NCBI GenBank assembly: GCA_002395605.1
Contig: DGXO01000073.1
Span: forward strand, 1-21,315
Direction: 5' to 3'
Length of the DNA stretch: 21,315 nt
Source: Bacteroidales bacterium UBA4230
Lineage (GTDB): Bacteria; Bacteroidota; Bacteroidia; Bacteroidales; UBA932
The position numbers were made by a program, and so were the translations under genes. Positions 1 through 6,834 of the stretch are shown here, one piece after another. Within the stretch, counting starts at the first letter, position 1, and every line of letters starts with the position of its first letter. Below the pieces are notes generated by a model. It was given only the letters and a program-made list of their open reading frames with translations, made no database searches and was not told the DNA's origin.

Positions 1-78
1 TTCGGGCTCCGCTCAGAATGACAGTCGGTGTCATCCTGCTTCGGGCTCCGCTCAGAATGACAGTCGGTGTCATCCTGA
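1..78. repeat. Two tandem copies of a 39-bp intergenic-type repeat
   Basis: Positions 1-39 and 40-78 are identical except for the last base (c versus a). The unit contains GCTCAGAATGACA and ends GTGTCATCCTG. Because 39 is a multiple of three and the minus strand has no stop in the glpB frame, the array is read through as a 13-residue protein repeat. The array may continue beyond the left edge. Repeats of this HSERS-encoding type are common between genes in Bacteroidales; that statement is from general knowledge. Confidence 0.9.
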
Positions 79-1208
79 GGAGCATGGCGACGAAGGATCT
101 GATCGCAGGCGGAAAATGCGCTGTTGATGGCAAGGCCTGCCGCGCTACCGAATTCCGGGTGGGTGGAGCCAAGCACGGAACCTGCTACATAAAGGTTTTC
201 AAGCGGGAGGCCCTCACGGATGCCGTGAAGGGAGGAATCGGCCTTGACGCCGTATTCCATGTAGGGCTGGTCAGCTTGGAAGGAAGGATTGTACCACTGA
301 TTGCGGTCCTCTGAGGCTTCCACATCCAGGCCGAAGACGGGCTCAGAGATCTCAAACGGGTTGCTCCTGAGGCCTTTGGAGAAGTAGCCGCCGGTTGCAA
401 GGATAAACCACTGAGCCTCAATGTAATGGGAGTCCAGGTTACGGGTGACTACGCTGTGGACCCTGCCGCCGTGTATATGGGCCGAAACGGCCTCGTCTCC
501 GCCAAGGAAGGTGCCTCCAAGGACCTCATAGCGGCGTTTGAGAAGCATCTGGGTGCGGATTCCGGGAACAGACGGCGGCATGGTTCCGGCAAAAACTACC
601 TGGGCCGGTATGCCCTGACGGATTCGGCCGGGAACTGAAGGGTCCAGAAGGCCGAAAACCTGGGGCAGGATTACAGTGTCTTCGTCTTTGAGGAGCACGC
701 GGACTTCCTGTACCACTTTCTCCCAAACCCTGTCCATCTTGCGGGCAATCTGGACCGAGCGCATTTCCGAGGGGGAGAGCTGGAGCTGCTCCAGTTCCGG
801 GAGGGAGATGAAGCGGATTCGGCACTCGAGGCCCTCTTTTTCAAGGCCTTCGGCAAGGAAGGAGGAGAAGAAGTCGTGGTAGCCGAGGAAGTTCACCACA
901 AGGGCCCTTCGGCCTATCTTAGGGGTCTCGAAGAGGCTTATGTCTTCAAGGGAAAGGGCGCTGGGGCGGAAAGTGCCAAGGGGCATCAGGCGCACGCCCT
1001 CCTTATAATGTACATGTATGCCCGCCTCCTGGAAAAGGGTGGCAAGACGGGGCTCCGGGGCCGAAAGTGACTCAAACGTGCCGGAGAAGAAGTGAAGGGC
1101 GTTCTGGCCGCCGGATATTATGGCCGTGGAAAGGCCTTCTTTCTGGAGGCTGATTCCGGCCGTCATGCCGGCAAGGCCGCCTCCAACAATTACAACATCG
1201 AATTTCAT
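1..1208 (-). CDS. glpB: Anaerobic glycerol-3-phosphate dehydrogenase subunit B, 3' end outside window
   Basis: Flavoprotein subunit of the GlpABC complex, which oxidises sn-glycerol-3-phosphate to dihydroxyacetone phosphate and passes electrons towards the quinone pool. The protein starts MKFDVVIVGGGLAGMTAG, with the dinucleotide-binding G9-x-G11-x2-G14 motif, and the C-terminal part keeps a GlpB-like stretch (VAGSVLGSTHPEFGSAAGLA). The ATG at 1208 overlaps the glpA stop in an ATGA arrangement, so translation is probably coupled. 402 codons are open to the window edge without a stop. The last 25 of these lie inside two copies of a 39-bp repeat and encode a 13-residue tandem repeat (QDDTDCHSERSPK), so the native protein probably ended near residue 377 and the repeat supplies a new tail. 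E. coli GlpB is 419 residues. glpC would be expected further left but is not visible. Confidence 0.92.
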   Translation of the reverse strand, partial: MKFDVVIVGGGLAGMTAGISLQKEGLSTAIISGGQNALHFFSGTFESLSAPEPRLATLFQEAGIHVHYKEGVRLMPLGTFRPSALSLEDISLFETPKIGRRALVVNFLGYHDFFSSFLAEGLEKEGLECRIRFISLPELEQLQLSPSEMRSVQIARKMDRVWEKVVQEVRVLLKDEDTVILPQVFGLLDPSVPGRIRQGIPAQVVFAGTMPPSVPGIRTQMLLKRRYEVLGGTFLGGDEAVSAHIHGGRVHSVVTRNLDSHYIEAQWFILATGGYFSKGLRSNPFEISEPVFGLDVEASEDRNQWYNPSFQADQPYMEYGVKADSSLHGIREGLPLENLYVAGSVLGSTHPEFGSAAGLAINSAFSACDQILRRHAPQDDTDCHSERSPKQDDTDCHSERSP

Positions 1209-2797
1209 AACCCTAGCACGTGTTTATAAACCCACTGAGTGTATTCGGCTTCACGGAGAGTGTCTCCCCAGCCAATGGGGAAATTGCCTTTCCAGCGCTC
1301 CTGGAGGAAATCCCTGATGTCATCGCGTTCCCTCTGAACGCAGCCGTGGGCCTTGGCAAGAAGGCCGGCGGCCCTTACCGCGCAGAACTCTCCCTGGCAG
1401 GTTCCCATGCCCACCCTGGTGCGGCGGCGAAGGTCTGTGAGGGTGCTTACTTCCAGACGGTCTATGGCTGCGTTGATTTCGGCCACGGAAACTTCCTCGC
1501 ATTCGCAGATGAGGGTGTCGTCACGGCGGTCTCCGGTGCGTATGCGGGATGCGCGGGTGCCCATGCGGGATGCGGCGGCTTTCTGGGCCATGGTGGGGGA
1601 TTCCCATATCTTCTGGGCCACTTCCTCGTAGGATTTTTCCTCCGAGCCGGGAAGGGGAGTGGTGGCGGTTTCGCAGGGCTTGTCAATGCCAAGTTTCCGG
1701 CACACGGCGTTGGTGGCAATTTCGGCCATGAGCCTGTAGGTCATGAGCTTGCCGCCGGTGATGGTGATGAAGCCTTTGATGCCGTCACGTTCCTCGTGGT
1801 CCAGGCACACTATGCCGCGGGAGATGTTTCGGCCTGTGGGGTCGTTGTCGGCGGAAACAAGAGGCCGAACCCCGGCATAAGCACGTAGGATACGTGTTGA
1901 CGACAGCGACGGGGCAAGCTTTGCGCCTTCCGTGATGAGGAGGTTCACTTCATCCGGGGTGACCGCAACGTTGTCGCATTCCTCAAACGGGATGCGCGTA
2001 GAAGTGGTGCCGATTACGCACACGGTGTCTCCGGGCACAAGGATATCGGCGTTGGAGGGCTTCCGGCAGCGGTTTATGACCATGTTGTTTACCCTGTGGG
2101 CAAAGATGAGGAGGGCTCCCTTTGCGGGATACATCCCTACATTTACCCCGGCCATTGCGGCAATGCCGTGGCCCCAGATGCCGCAGGCGTTGACGGTGAC
2201 GGGGGCGTAGTAGTCCTGCTCCTCACCGGAAATGTTGCGGGTGTGGACGCCTATGATTGTATCTCCTTCCTTGATGAATCCGGTTACCTCTGTCTGGAGA
2301 CGCACCTGCCCGCCGTGGAGCTTTGCGTCCAGCATGTTGGCTGCGCAAAGGCGGAAAGGGTCTACGCTGCCGTCCGGTACGCGGACCGCACCTATGAGTT
2401 CAGGGTTCACCGACGGCTCCAGGCGCTTTGCAAGGTCCGGGTCTATAATTTCGGCATTGATTCCCGCGCTCTGACAGGCCTCCACGAAGGTTTTCTGGTA
2501 AGAGAGGTCGTCTTCCGGTAGGGTGATGAAAAGGCCGTCGGTTTCGTCTATGCAGTGAGCGGCTATGCGCCTGAGGATCATATTTTCCTCAATGCATTCG
2601 CGGGCGCTTTCAGCGTCATTTACGGCATAACGGGCACCGCTGTGGAGAAGACCGTGATTGCGGCCGGTGGCGCCCGTTGCAATGTCTGAGCGCTCTATCA
2701 GGAGTGTCCTGAGGCCTCTCATGGCGCAGTCCCGCTGCGTTCCGGCCCCGGTGATACCGCCGCCTATGATTATTACGTCAAATTCGTTGGGTTTCAT
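1205..2797 (-). CDS. glpA: Anaerobic glycerol-3-phosphate dehydrogenase subunit A
   Basis: FAD-dependent catalytic subunit of the GlpABC dehydrogenase, converting glycerol-3-phosphate to dihydroxyacetone phosphate; it acts at the cytoplasmic face of the inner membrane. Counting from the ATG at 2797 it has 530 residues, close to the family length. The N-terminus has the FAD-binding motif GGGITGAG (residues 12-19), followed by RDCAMRGLRTLLIERSD. The C-terminus holds a BFD-like [2Fe-2S] domain with C431-x-C433 and C467-x4-C472 (CECEEV and TCQGEFC), as in GlpA but not in aerobic GlpD. An in-frame TTG at 2821 would add eight residues, but it lies inside the predicted -7 promoter element, so the ATG is preferred. 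The stop overlaps the glpB start by four bases. A rightward amylase gene begins 253 bp away on the opposite strand. Confidence 0.95.
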   Translation of the reverse strand: MKPNEFDVIIIGGGITGAGTQRDCAMRGLRTLLIERSDIATGATGRNHGLLHSGARYAVNDAESARECIEENMILRRIAAHCIDETDGLFITLPEDDLSYQKTFVEACQSAGINAEIIDPDLAKRLEPSVNPELIGAVRVPDGSVDPFRLCAANMLDAKLHGGQVRLQTEVTGFIKEGDTIIGVHTRNISGEEQDYYAPVTVNACGIWGHGIAAMAGVNVGMYPAKGALLIFAHRVNNMVINRCRKPSNADILVPGDTVCVIGTTSTRIPFEECDNVAVTPDEVNLLITEGAKLAPSLSSTRILRAYAGVRPLVSADNDPTGRNISRGIVCLDHEERDGIKGFITITGGKLMTYRLMAEIATNAVCRKLGIDKPCETATTPLPGSEEKSYEEVAQKIWESPTMAQKAAASRMGTRASRIRTGDRRDDTLICECEEVSVAEINAAIDRLEVSTLTDLRRRTRVGMGTCQGEFCAVRAAGLLAKAHGCVQRERDDIRDFLQERWKGNFPIGWGDTLREAEYTQWVYKHVLGL

Positions 2798-2818
2798 AGT
2801 CTCAGTGTAACAATAGGG

Positions 2819-2849
2819 CAAATTTACTCATTTTCCCGCACCCTTGCAA
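2819..2849 (-). promoter_or_regulatory. Probable glpAB promoter (Bacteroidetes type)
   Basis: On the minus strand a TTG (2849-2847) is followed after 20 bases by TAAATTTG (2826-2819), an exact match to the Bacteroidetes -7 consensus TAnnTTTG. The spacing fits the usual -33/-7 distance. Transcription would begin around 2813-2816, leaving a leader of about 16-19 bases before the ATG at 2797. This is a motif match only. Confidence 0.55.
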
Positions 2850-2878
2850 CCTTTTTTTCGGGGTACTTCCCGGCCCGT

Positions 2879-2902
2879 CCACGTTTTCGGGCGTTTTTGT
2901 GG
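2879..2902 (-). repeat. Divergent copy of the CACAAAAA hairpin repeat
   Basis: The minus strand reads CCACAAAAACGCCCGAAAAC followed by GTGG, giving a CCAC/GTGG stem. It resembles the core of the two hairpin repeats after the amylase gene (GCACAAAAATGG, then CCC, AAACGTGC). Just to the right (about 2901-2923) is a further partial copy containing CCACCGTTTTCGG. The rest of the intergenic region 2798-3050 holds the two divergent promoters and no gene. Confidence 0.45.
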
Positions 2903-3005
2903 CCGGACCACCGTTTTCGGCCGCAGGGGACCCGCCGCAAAGCCGTGAAATGACGAGCGGCCGAGTTTTAGGGACGAACGGAACACACCGAAACCCCATA
3001 CTTGC

Positions 3006-3013
3006 TAACTTTG
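3006..3013 (+). promoter_or_regulatory. Possible -7 promoter element for the amylase gene
   Basis: TAACTTTG matches the Bacteroidetes TAnnTTTG consensus exactly and lies 37 bases before the amylase ATG. No convincing TTTG element is found about 20 bases upstream, so a regulator may be needed for activity, or the match may be chance. Confidence 0.4.
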
Positions 3014-3018
3014 TAAAG

Positions 3019-3030
3019 CATAAATTTATG
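3019..3030. promoter_or_regulatory. Perfect 12-bp palindrome at the expected transcription start
   Basis: CATAAATTTATG is its own reverse complement. It begins five bases after the TAACTTTG element, so it would sit over or just after the +1 position, a place where an operator could act. The bases are AT-rich, so chance occurrence is possible. Confidence 0.3.
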
Positions 3031-3054
3031 ACACTAAAAAAATTTGCCAGATGA
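3028..3054 (+). other. Possible eight-codon leader ORF overlapping the amylase start
   Basis: ATG at 3028 opens MTLKKFAR and stops with TGA at 3052-3054, so the stop overlaps the amylase ATG (3051-3053) in an ATGA arrangement. It could couple translation to the main gene. It is short enough to arise by chance and has no recognisable ribosome binding site. Confidence 0.2.
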
Positions 3055-6000
3055 GAATCTGTTTTGACACATTTCGCGGCATAACTGCCGCTGTTTTGGC
3101 ATTGACGCTGGTCTTTCTTGGACAGTCGTGCAAGCGGGAAGACCCTCAGCCAGTGGAAACCCCGCTCCTGAAAGTCTCAGGTACATCCCTCAGCTTTGCC
3201 GGGGCAGGTGGAAGCAAGGAACTTACCATTGAAGCCGGCGGCGCCTGGAAGGCCGAATCTTCCCAAAGTTGGCTCAAAATCACTCCCGCAAACGCTGGCG
3301 GCAACAAGACCGTTACCGTCACCGCGGAAGCCAATGGCAGCACCGTCAAGCGCACCGGCAAGATCCAGTTCAGCCTTACCGCTTATCCGGATATCACTCA
3401 GTCTGTGGATGTTACCCAGGCCGAAAAAGACGGTGAGGATCCCGGTCCTGAGAAGCCCGAAAATCCTGAGGAAGAGGACGACGGCCCGGATACCTCCACT
3501 CTTGTAATCCCCAGGGAGGATTTCACGGTGGAAAGCGTCTGGAGCCTTACCGGCGGAATCATGGGCCTGGAGTGGACCAAGGATCATCCCATGTACGAGG
3601 AACCCTCCCACGGCTGGATTGCCGCATTTGACGTAACCATAGCCCCCGAAGAAGTGGGCGCAGGTGGCGGCAGCGGCGAATTCAAGTTCCGCAAGGACGC
3701 CTCCTGGACCACCAACCTTGGCGGCACAAACAAGCCCCTGGAGTTAGACAAGCGTTACAAACTGGCCGATGACGGCTCGAACTTCAAACTTCCCGCCGGC
3801 ACCTACGACCTCTACATCCAGCCCACATTCATGCTCCTGTATGCCCTTGAGGCAGGTGCCACCTTCACCCATGGAGACGCCGTGGCAGAGGCCGAACAAG
3901 GGGAGAACGTGAGGATATACCTCCTCAACAACTCCACCTGGACCAAGCCTTACTTCTATGCCTATGCTGCCGGCGGGGCTCTTCAGCCTTACGGCGCGTG
4001 GCCCGGAACATACGCCAGCGGAACCAAGCAGTATGGAGACTACACCTGGACATACTGGGAGGCATCCGGCTTCAACGGTATCAACGGAATTAACCTGATA
4101 CTGAACAATAACGGCGTGGAGCAGTATCCCGCTACAGACGAGACTGACCCTCTCTGGAGCAATCTCACTATCCTTAACACCCTCTACTTCACCTGGGACG
4201 GTAAAAAGCTCACCCAGGTAGAGGACCCCAACAATCCCGGAGTTACCGGAAAGGGCATCACCCCGGACGAAGTCAAGTTCGGCTCTAGTTCCTGGACTAT
4301 TATCGGAACGGTTGGCGGTACCAACTGGGACACCGATTTTCCTATGGACACAGAAGGCTACTGGGAGGTTGCAAGGGAGGTGGAAATAGGCTCGGGTGAG
4401 ATGTTCAAGTTCCGCCAGAACCGCTCCTGGACAATTAACTTCGGCTTTGGTGAAAACACCGGAGACACTCCCAGGCAGGCTGCTGCAGGCGAAAAACTTG
4501 ACATGGTCCAGGGCGGTGCCAACATAACGGTTTCGGCCGGAACCTATGATATTTACCTTGCCGCCGAAAACCAGATTGCGTACATCCTTCCGGCAGGAAG
4601 CGCCTGGACCCATGAAGATGAAGGAAAGCCGGAATACGGCGGGCAAGGGGAGTACGACCCTAACCTTGACCCTTCCAAGAAGCTCAGCGGCATCACCTAC
4701 CAGATCAACGTGTTCTCCTTCAAGGACTCCGACGGCGACGGCTGGGGAGACCTTAACGGTATTACGGAGAGCCTGGACTACTTTGACAAGCTGGGCGTCA
4801 CGGGACTATGGCTGTCGCCTATCCATCCCGCCCAGAGCTACCACGGCTACGACGTTAAGGACTACGAGGCCATAAACACCAAATTCGGCACGGAAGCAGA
4901 CTTCCAGAACCTCATCGACAAGGCCCATGAGCACAATATCCGCATCTACATGGACTACGTGATCAACCACGCCGGAGACCAAAGCGTATGGTTCTCCGAT
5001 GTCCGTGAAAACGGAGAAAAGAGCGAGTACTGGGATTACTTCTCCCTGTCCAAAGACCCTGAAAAAGACATCAAGGCCGGGAAGATTGCGCAGGTGAACC
5101 CTTCCGACGGCTACGACAAGTACAAGTGGTATCCGGTCCTCATCGGAGGCACCGGCAAGAAGCGCTACAAGATAGACCTTGACTGGACCAATGCCAGCGC
5201 CCCTACCATCACCGTCAATGAGACAACCGAAGCCCCCACAACGTCGGGTACGTACAACAACCCTGAACGCTATCTCTACTGGGGATCAGGTACTTACACA
5301 CAATTCGCAGACAACGGCACCAACAAATACACCCTCACGCTTGACTACAACAGTGACTGGGGCTGCCTTGTGAGGACAACCAAGGAAGACAAGTGGGACG
5401 CCAACACCAAGTGGGGCTTCAACAAGACCGGAGACCAGTTGAAGGCCGGTGTCGCCCACACGCTTTACTCCGACAACAACCCGGACAACGTCCAGTCCAT
5501 CGTGATGCCCGGCGGCGAGCTCTACTACTATTACACGGAGTTCGGCACAGGCATGTTTGTGGATTTCAACTACGGAAAGGCCGATAACTGCCAGAATTCC
5601 AAGGCTTTCAAGGCTATTGTAAAGACTGCCGAAAAATGGCTGAACATGGGCGTTGACGGCTTCCGCCTTGATGCCGTGAAGCATATCTACCACAACGAGA
5701 CCGGCCCCGAGAACAAGGCGTTCTGGAAGGCCTTCTACAATGCCTGCAACACCATTTACAAGGCAAACGCAGATAAGCGCGCAGGCCTTAAGGGCATAGT
5801 GGACCAGAACATATTCATGGTTGGCGAAGTCCTTTCCGGAGACGGAGACTGCACCCCGTTCTACGAGGGCCTGCCCGCCCTGTTCGAGTTCCAGTTCTTC
5901 TGGGATCTCAGAAACTGCCTCAACAGTGAAAATATCTTCCAGGCAGGTTATGGCCAGAATTTCCCGGGCTCCCTGAGTTATCGCTGGAACAACCACAGGG

Positions 6001-6653
6001 GAGTGAGGGCCGATGCCATCTCAACTCCTAAGCTCGCGAACCACGACGAAGACCGCACTGCTTCCCAGCTTGGAAACTACAAGCCGAAGATAAGGCTTGC
6101 CGCCGCAGTGCTTCTCACCGCAGCCGGAAGGCCTTATATATATCAAGGTGAGGAACTGGGCTACTGGGGCACCAAGGCTGGCGGCGACGAATATGTGCGT
6201 ACGCCTATCCTCTGGACCTCCAGCCAGGCCAGCGCTGCCACTAAGGGCATTTCCAACAAGGTAGACTGGAACATGCTGCAGCCTGGAATCAGTGTCGAGA
6301 GCCAGGCAAAGGACGAGGCGTCTCTCCTTTCGCTTTACCGCCGTTTCGCCTATGCCAGGAGCGTGAATCCTGCAATGGCCAACGGTTGGCCTGAGGCCGA
6401 TGAACGCACCATGGGCAGCTACGACGGCCACGTTGCCGGCTGGTACCTCCACGAGGAAGGCGGAGAGAAAGTTGTGCTGGTACTGCACAATTTCTCCGGC
6501 TACACCATAGACGTATCCCGCTGGCCCGGCGAGAATGCTACGGAAGACAGCATCCTCATCTCCAACGGCAATGTCACCGTTAGCGGAAATGTGGCCGATG
6601 GCACCACCGTGTCCCTGCCCGGCTACAGCTCCGTGGTATTTGCGCTGAACTAA
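3051..6653 (+). CDS. Multi-domain surface alpha-amylase lipoprotein (GH13)
   Basis: Endo-acting alpha-glucan hydrolase, probably displayed on the outer membrane. A lipoprotein signal ends at C27 (LGQSC, followed by KRED). Domains in order: BACON (about 40-124); SusE/SusF-like module with GEFKFRKDASWTTNLGG (160-280); CBM26-like starch-binding module with GAWPGTY and LILNNNG (286-395); second SusE/F-like module with FKFRQNRSWTINFGFG (411-525); GH13 barrel from about 545; C-terminal beta domain (about 1123-1200). Catalytic motifs are intact: Ca-site DSDGDG at 559-564, region I DYVINH 635-640, nucleophile D874 in GFRLDAVKH, acid/base E926 in VGEV, and D999 in NHD. Between regions I and II are about 240 residues, far more than a normal B domain; roughly 705-830 look like an inserted module, as CBM58 is in SusG. 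At 1200 residues it is much larger than SusG (692). No susC or susD lies in the window. The exact specificity (amylase, pullulanase, neopullulanase) is not decided by sequence alone. Confidence 0.93.
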   Translation: MRICFDTFRGITAAVLALTLVFLGQSCKREDPQPVETPLLKVSGTSLSFAGAGGSKELTIEAGGAWKAESSQSWLKITPANAGGNKTVTVTAEANGSTVKRTGKIQFSLTAYPDITQSVDVTQAEKDGEDPGPEKPENPEEEDDGPDTSTLVIPREDFTVESVWSLTGGIMGLEWTKDHPMYEEPSHGWIAAFDVTIAPEEVGAGGGSGEFKFRKDASWTTNLGGTNKPLELDKRYKLADDGSNFKLPAGTYDLYIQPTFMLLYALEAGATFTHGDAVAEAEQGENVRIYLLNNSTWTKPYFYAYAAGGALQPYGAWPGTYASGTKQYGDYTWTYWEASGFNGINGINLILNNNGVEQYPATDETDPLWSNLTILNTLYFTWDGKKLTQVEDPNNPGVTGKGITPDEVKFGSSSWTIIGTVGGTNWDTDFPMDTEGYWEVAREVEIGSGEMFKFRQNRSWTINFGFGENTGDTPRQAAAGEKLDMVQGGANITVSAGTYDIYLAAENQIAYILPAGSAWTHEDEGKPEYGGQGEYDPNLDPSKKLSGITYQINVFSFKDSDGDGWGDLNGITESLDYFDKLGVTGLWLSPIHPAQSYHGYDVKDYEAINTKFGTEADFQNLIDKAHEHNIRIYMDYVINHAGDQSVWFSDVRENGEKSEYWDYFSLSKDPEKDIKAGKIAQVNPSDGYDKYKWYPVLIGGTGKKRYKIDLDWTNASAPTITVNETTEAPTTSGTYNNPERYLYWGSGTYTQFADNGTNKYTLTLDYNSDWGCLVRTTKEDKWDANTKWGFNKTGDQLKAGVAHTLYSDNNPDNVQSIVMPGGELYYYYTEFGTGMFVDFNYGKADNCQNSKAFKAIVKTAEKWLNMGVDGFRLDAVKHIYHNETGPENKAFWKAFYNACNTIYKANADKRAGLKGIVDQNIFMVGEVLSGDGDCTPFYEGLPALFEFQFFWDLRNCLNSENIFQAGYGQNFPGSLSYRWNNHRGVRADAISTPKLANHDEDRTASQLGNYKPKIRLAAAVLLTAAGRPYIYQGEELGYWGTKAGGDEYVRTPILWTSSQASAATKGISNKVDWNMLQPGISVESQAKDEASLLSLYRRFAYARSVNPAMANGWPEADERTMGSYDGHVAGWYLHEEGGEKVVLVLHNFSGYTIDVSRWPGENATEDSILISNGNVTVSGNVADGTTVSLPGYSSVVFALN

Positions 6654-6671
6654 GCCACTTCGCGGGCCGTC

Positions 6672-6692
6672 ACCCCCGACCTGATCGGGGGT
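6672..6692 (+). terminator. Hairpin after the amylase gene
   Basis: An 8-bp perfect stem (ACCCCCGA at 6672-6679, TCGGGGGT at 6685-6692) closes a five-base loop. It begins 18 bases after the amylase stop. There is no T-run, so it could be a weak or factor-assisted terminator, an mRNA-stabilising structure, or a dispersed repeat. Confidence 0.45.
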
Positions 6693-6700
6693 CTTAGCCG

Positions 6701-6734
6701 CCCGAGCACAAAAATGGCCCCCAAACGTGCCCGA
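6701..6734 (+). repeat. 34-nt hairpin repeat, copy 1
   Basis: Matches copy 2 (6753-6786) at 30 of 34 positions. The ends CCGAGCAC and GTGCCCGA can pair, with wobble, around the core AAAAATGGCCCCCAAAC. The two copies are separated by 18 bases in the gap between the amylase and the pilin-like operon. Confidence 0.7.
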
Positions 6735-6752
6735 AGCCTGCAAAACCGCCCG

Positions 6753-6786
6753 TCCGAGCACAAAAATGGACCCCAGACGTGCTCGA
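6753..6786 (+). repeat. 34-nt hairpin repeat, copy 2
   Basis: The arms CGAGCAC and GTGCTCG are perfectly complementary over seven bases around the core AAAAATGGACCCCAGAC. The four differences from copy 1 include one in the right arm that turns a wobble pair into a perfect pair, which suggests the stem is maintained. Downstream, 6787-6834 is AT-rich and contains the direct repeat ACTATAAC-a-ACTATAAC (6801-6817) and TAACTTTT (6814-6821), a near match to the -7 consensus and so a candidate start for the operon. Confidence 0.7.
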
Positions 6787-6834
6787 AAAATGATTAAGAC
6801 ACTATAACAACTATAACTTTTAATTATTAACACA

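Noticed and set aside
2798..2821. TTG start for glpA, eight codons upstream
   Set aside because: It falls within the predicted -7 element and the extra residues are not part of the family N-terminus.
2802..2999. A 65-codon minus-strand open frame upstream of glpA
   Set aside because: It lies over intergenic repeats and the glpA promoter, with no signal peptide, domain or plausible initiation signal.
6701..6786. Two similar 34-nt repeats with a spacer as a CRISPR fragment
   Set aside because: Only two copies, an 18-base spacer, imperfect identity and no cas genes; hairpin-type dispersed repeats explain them better.
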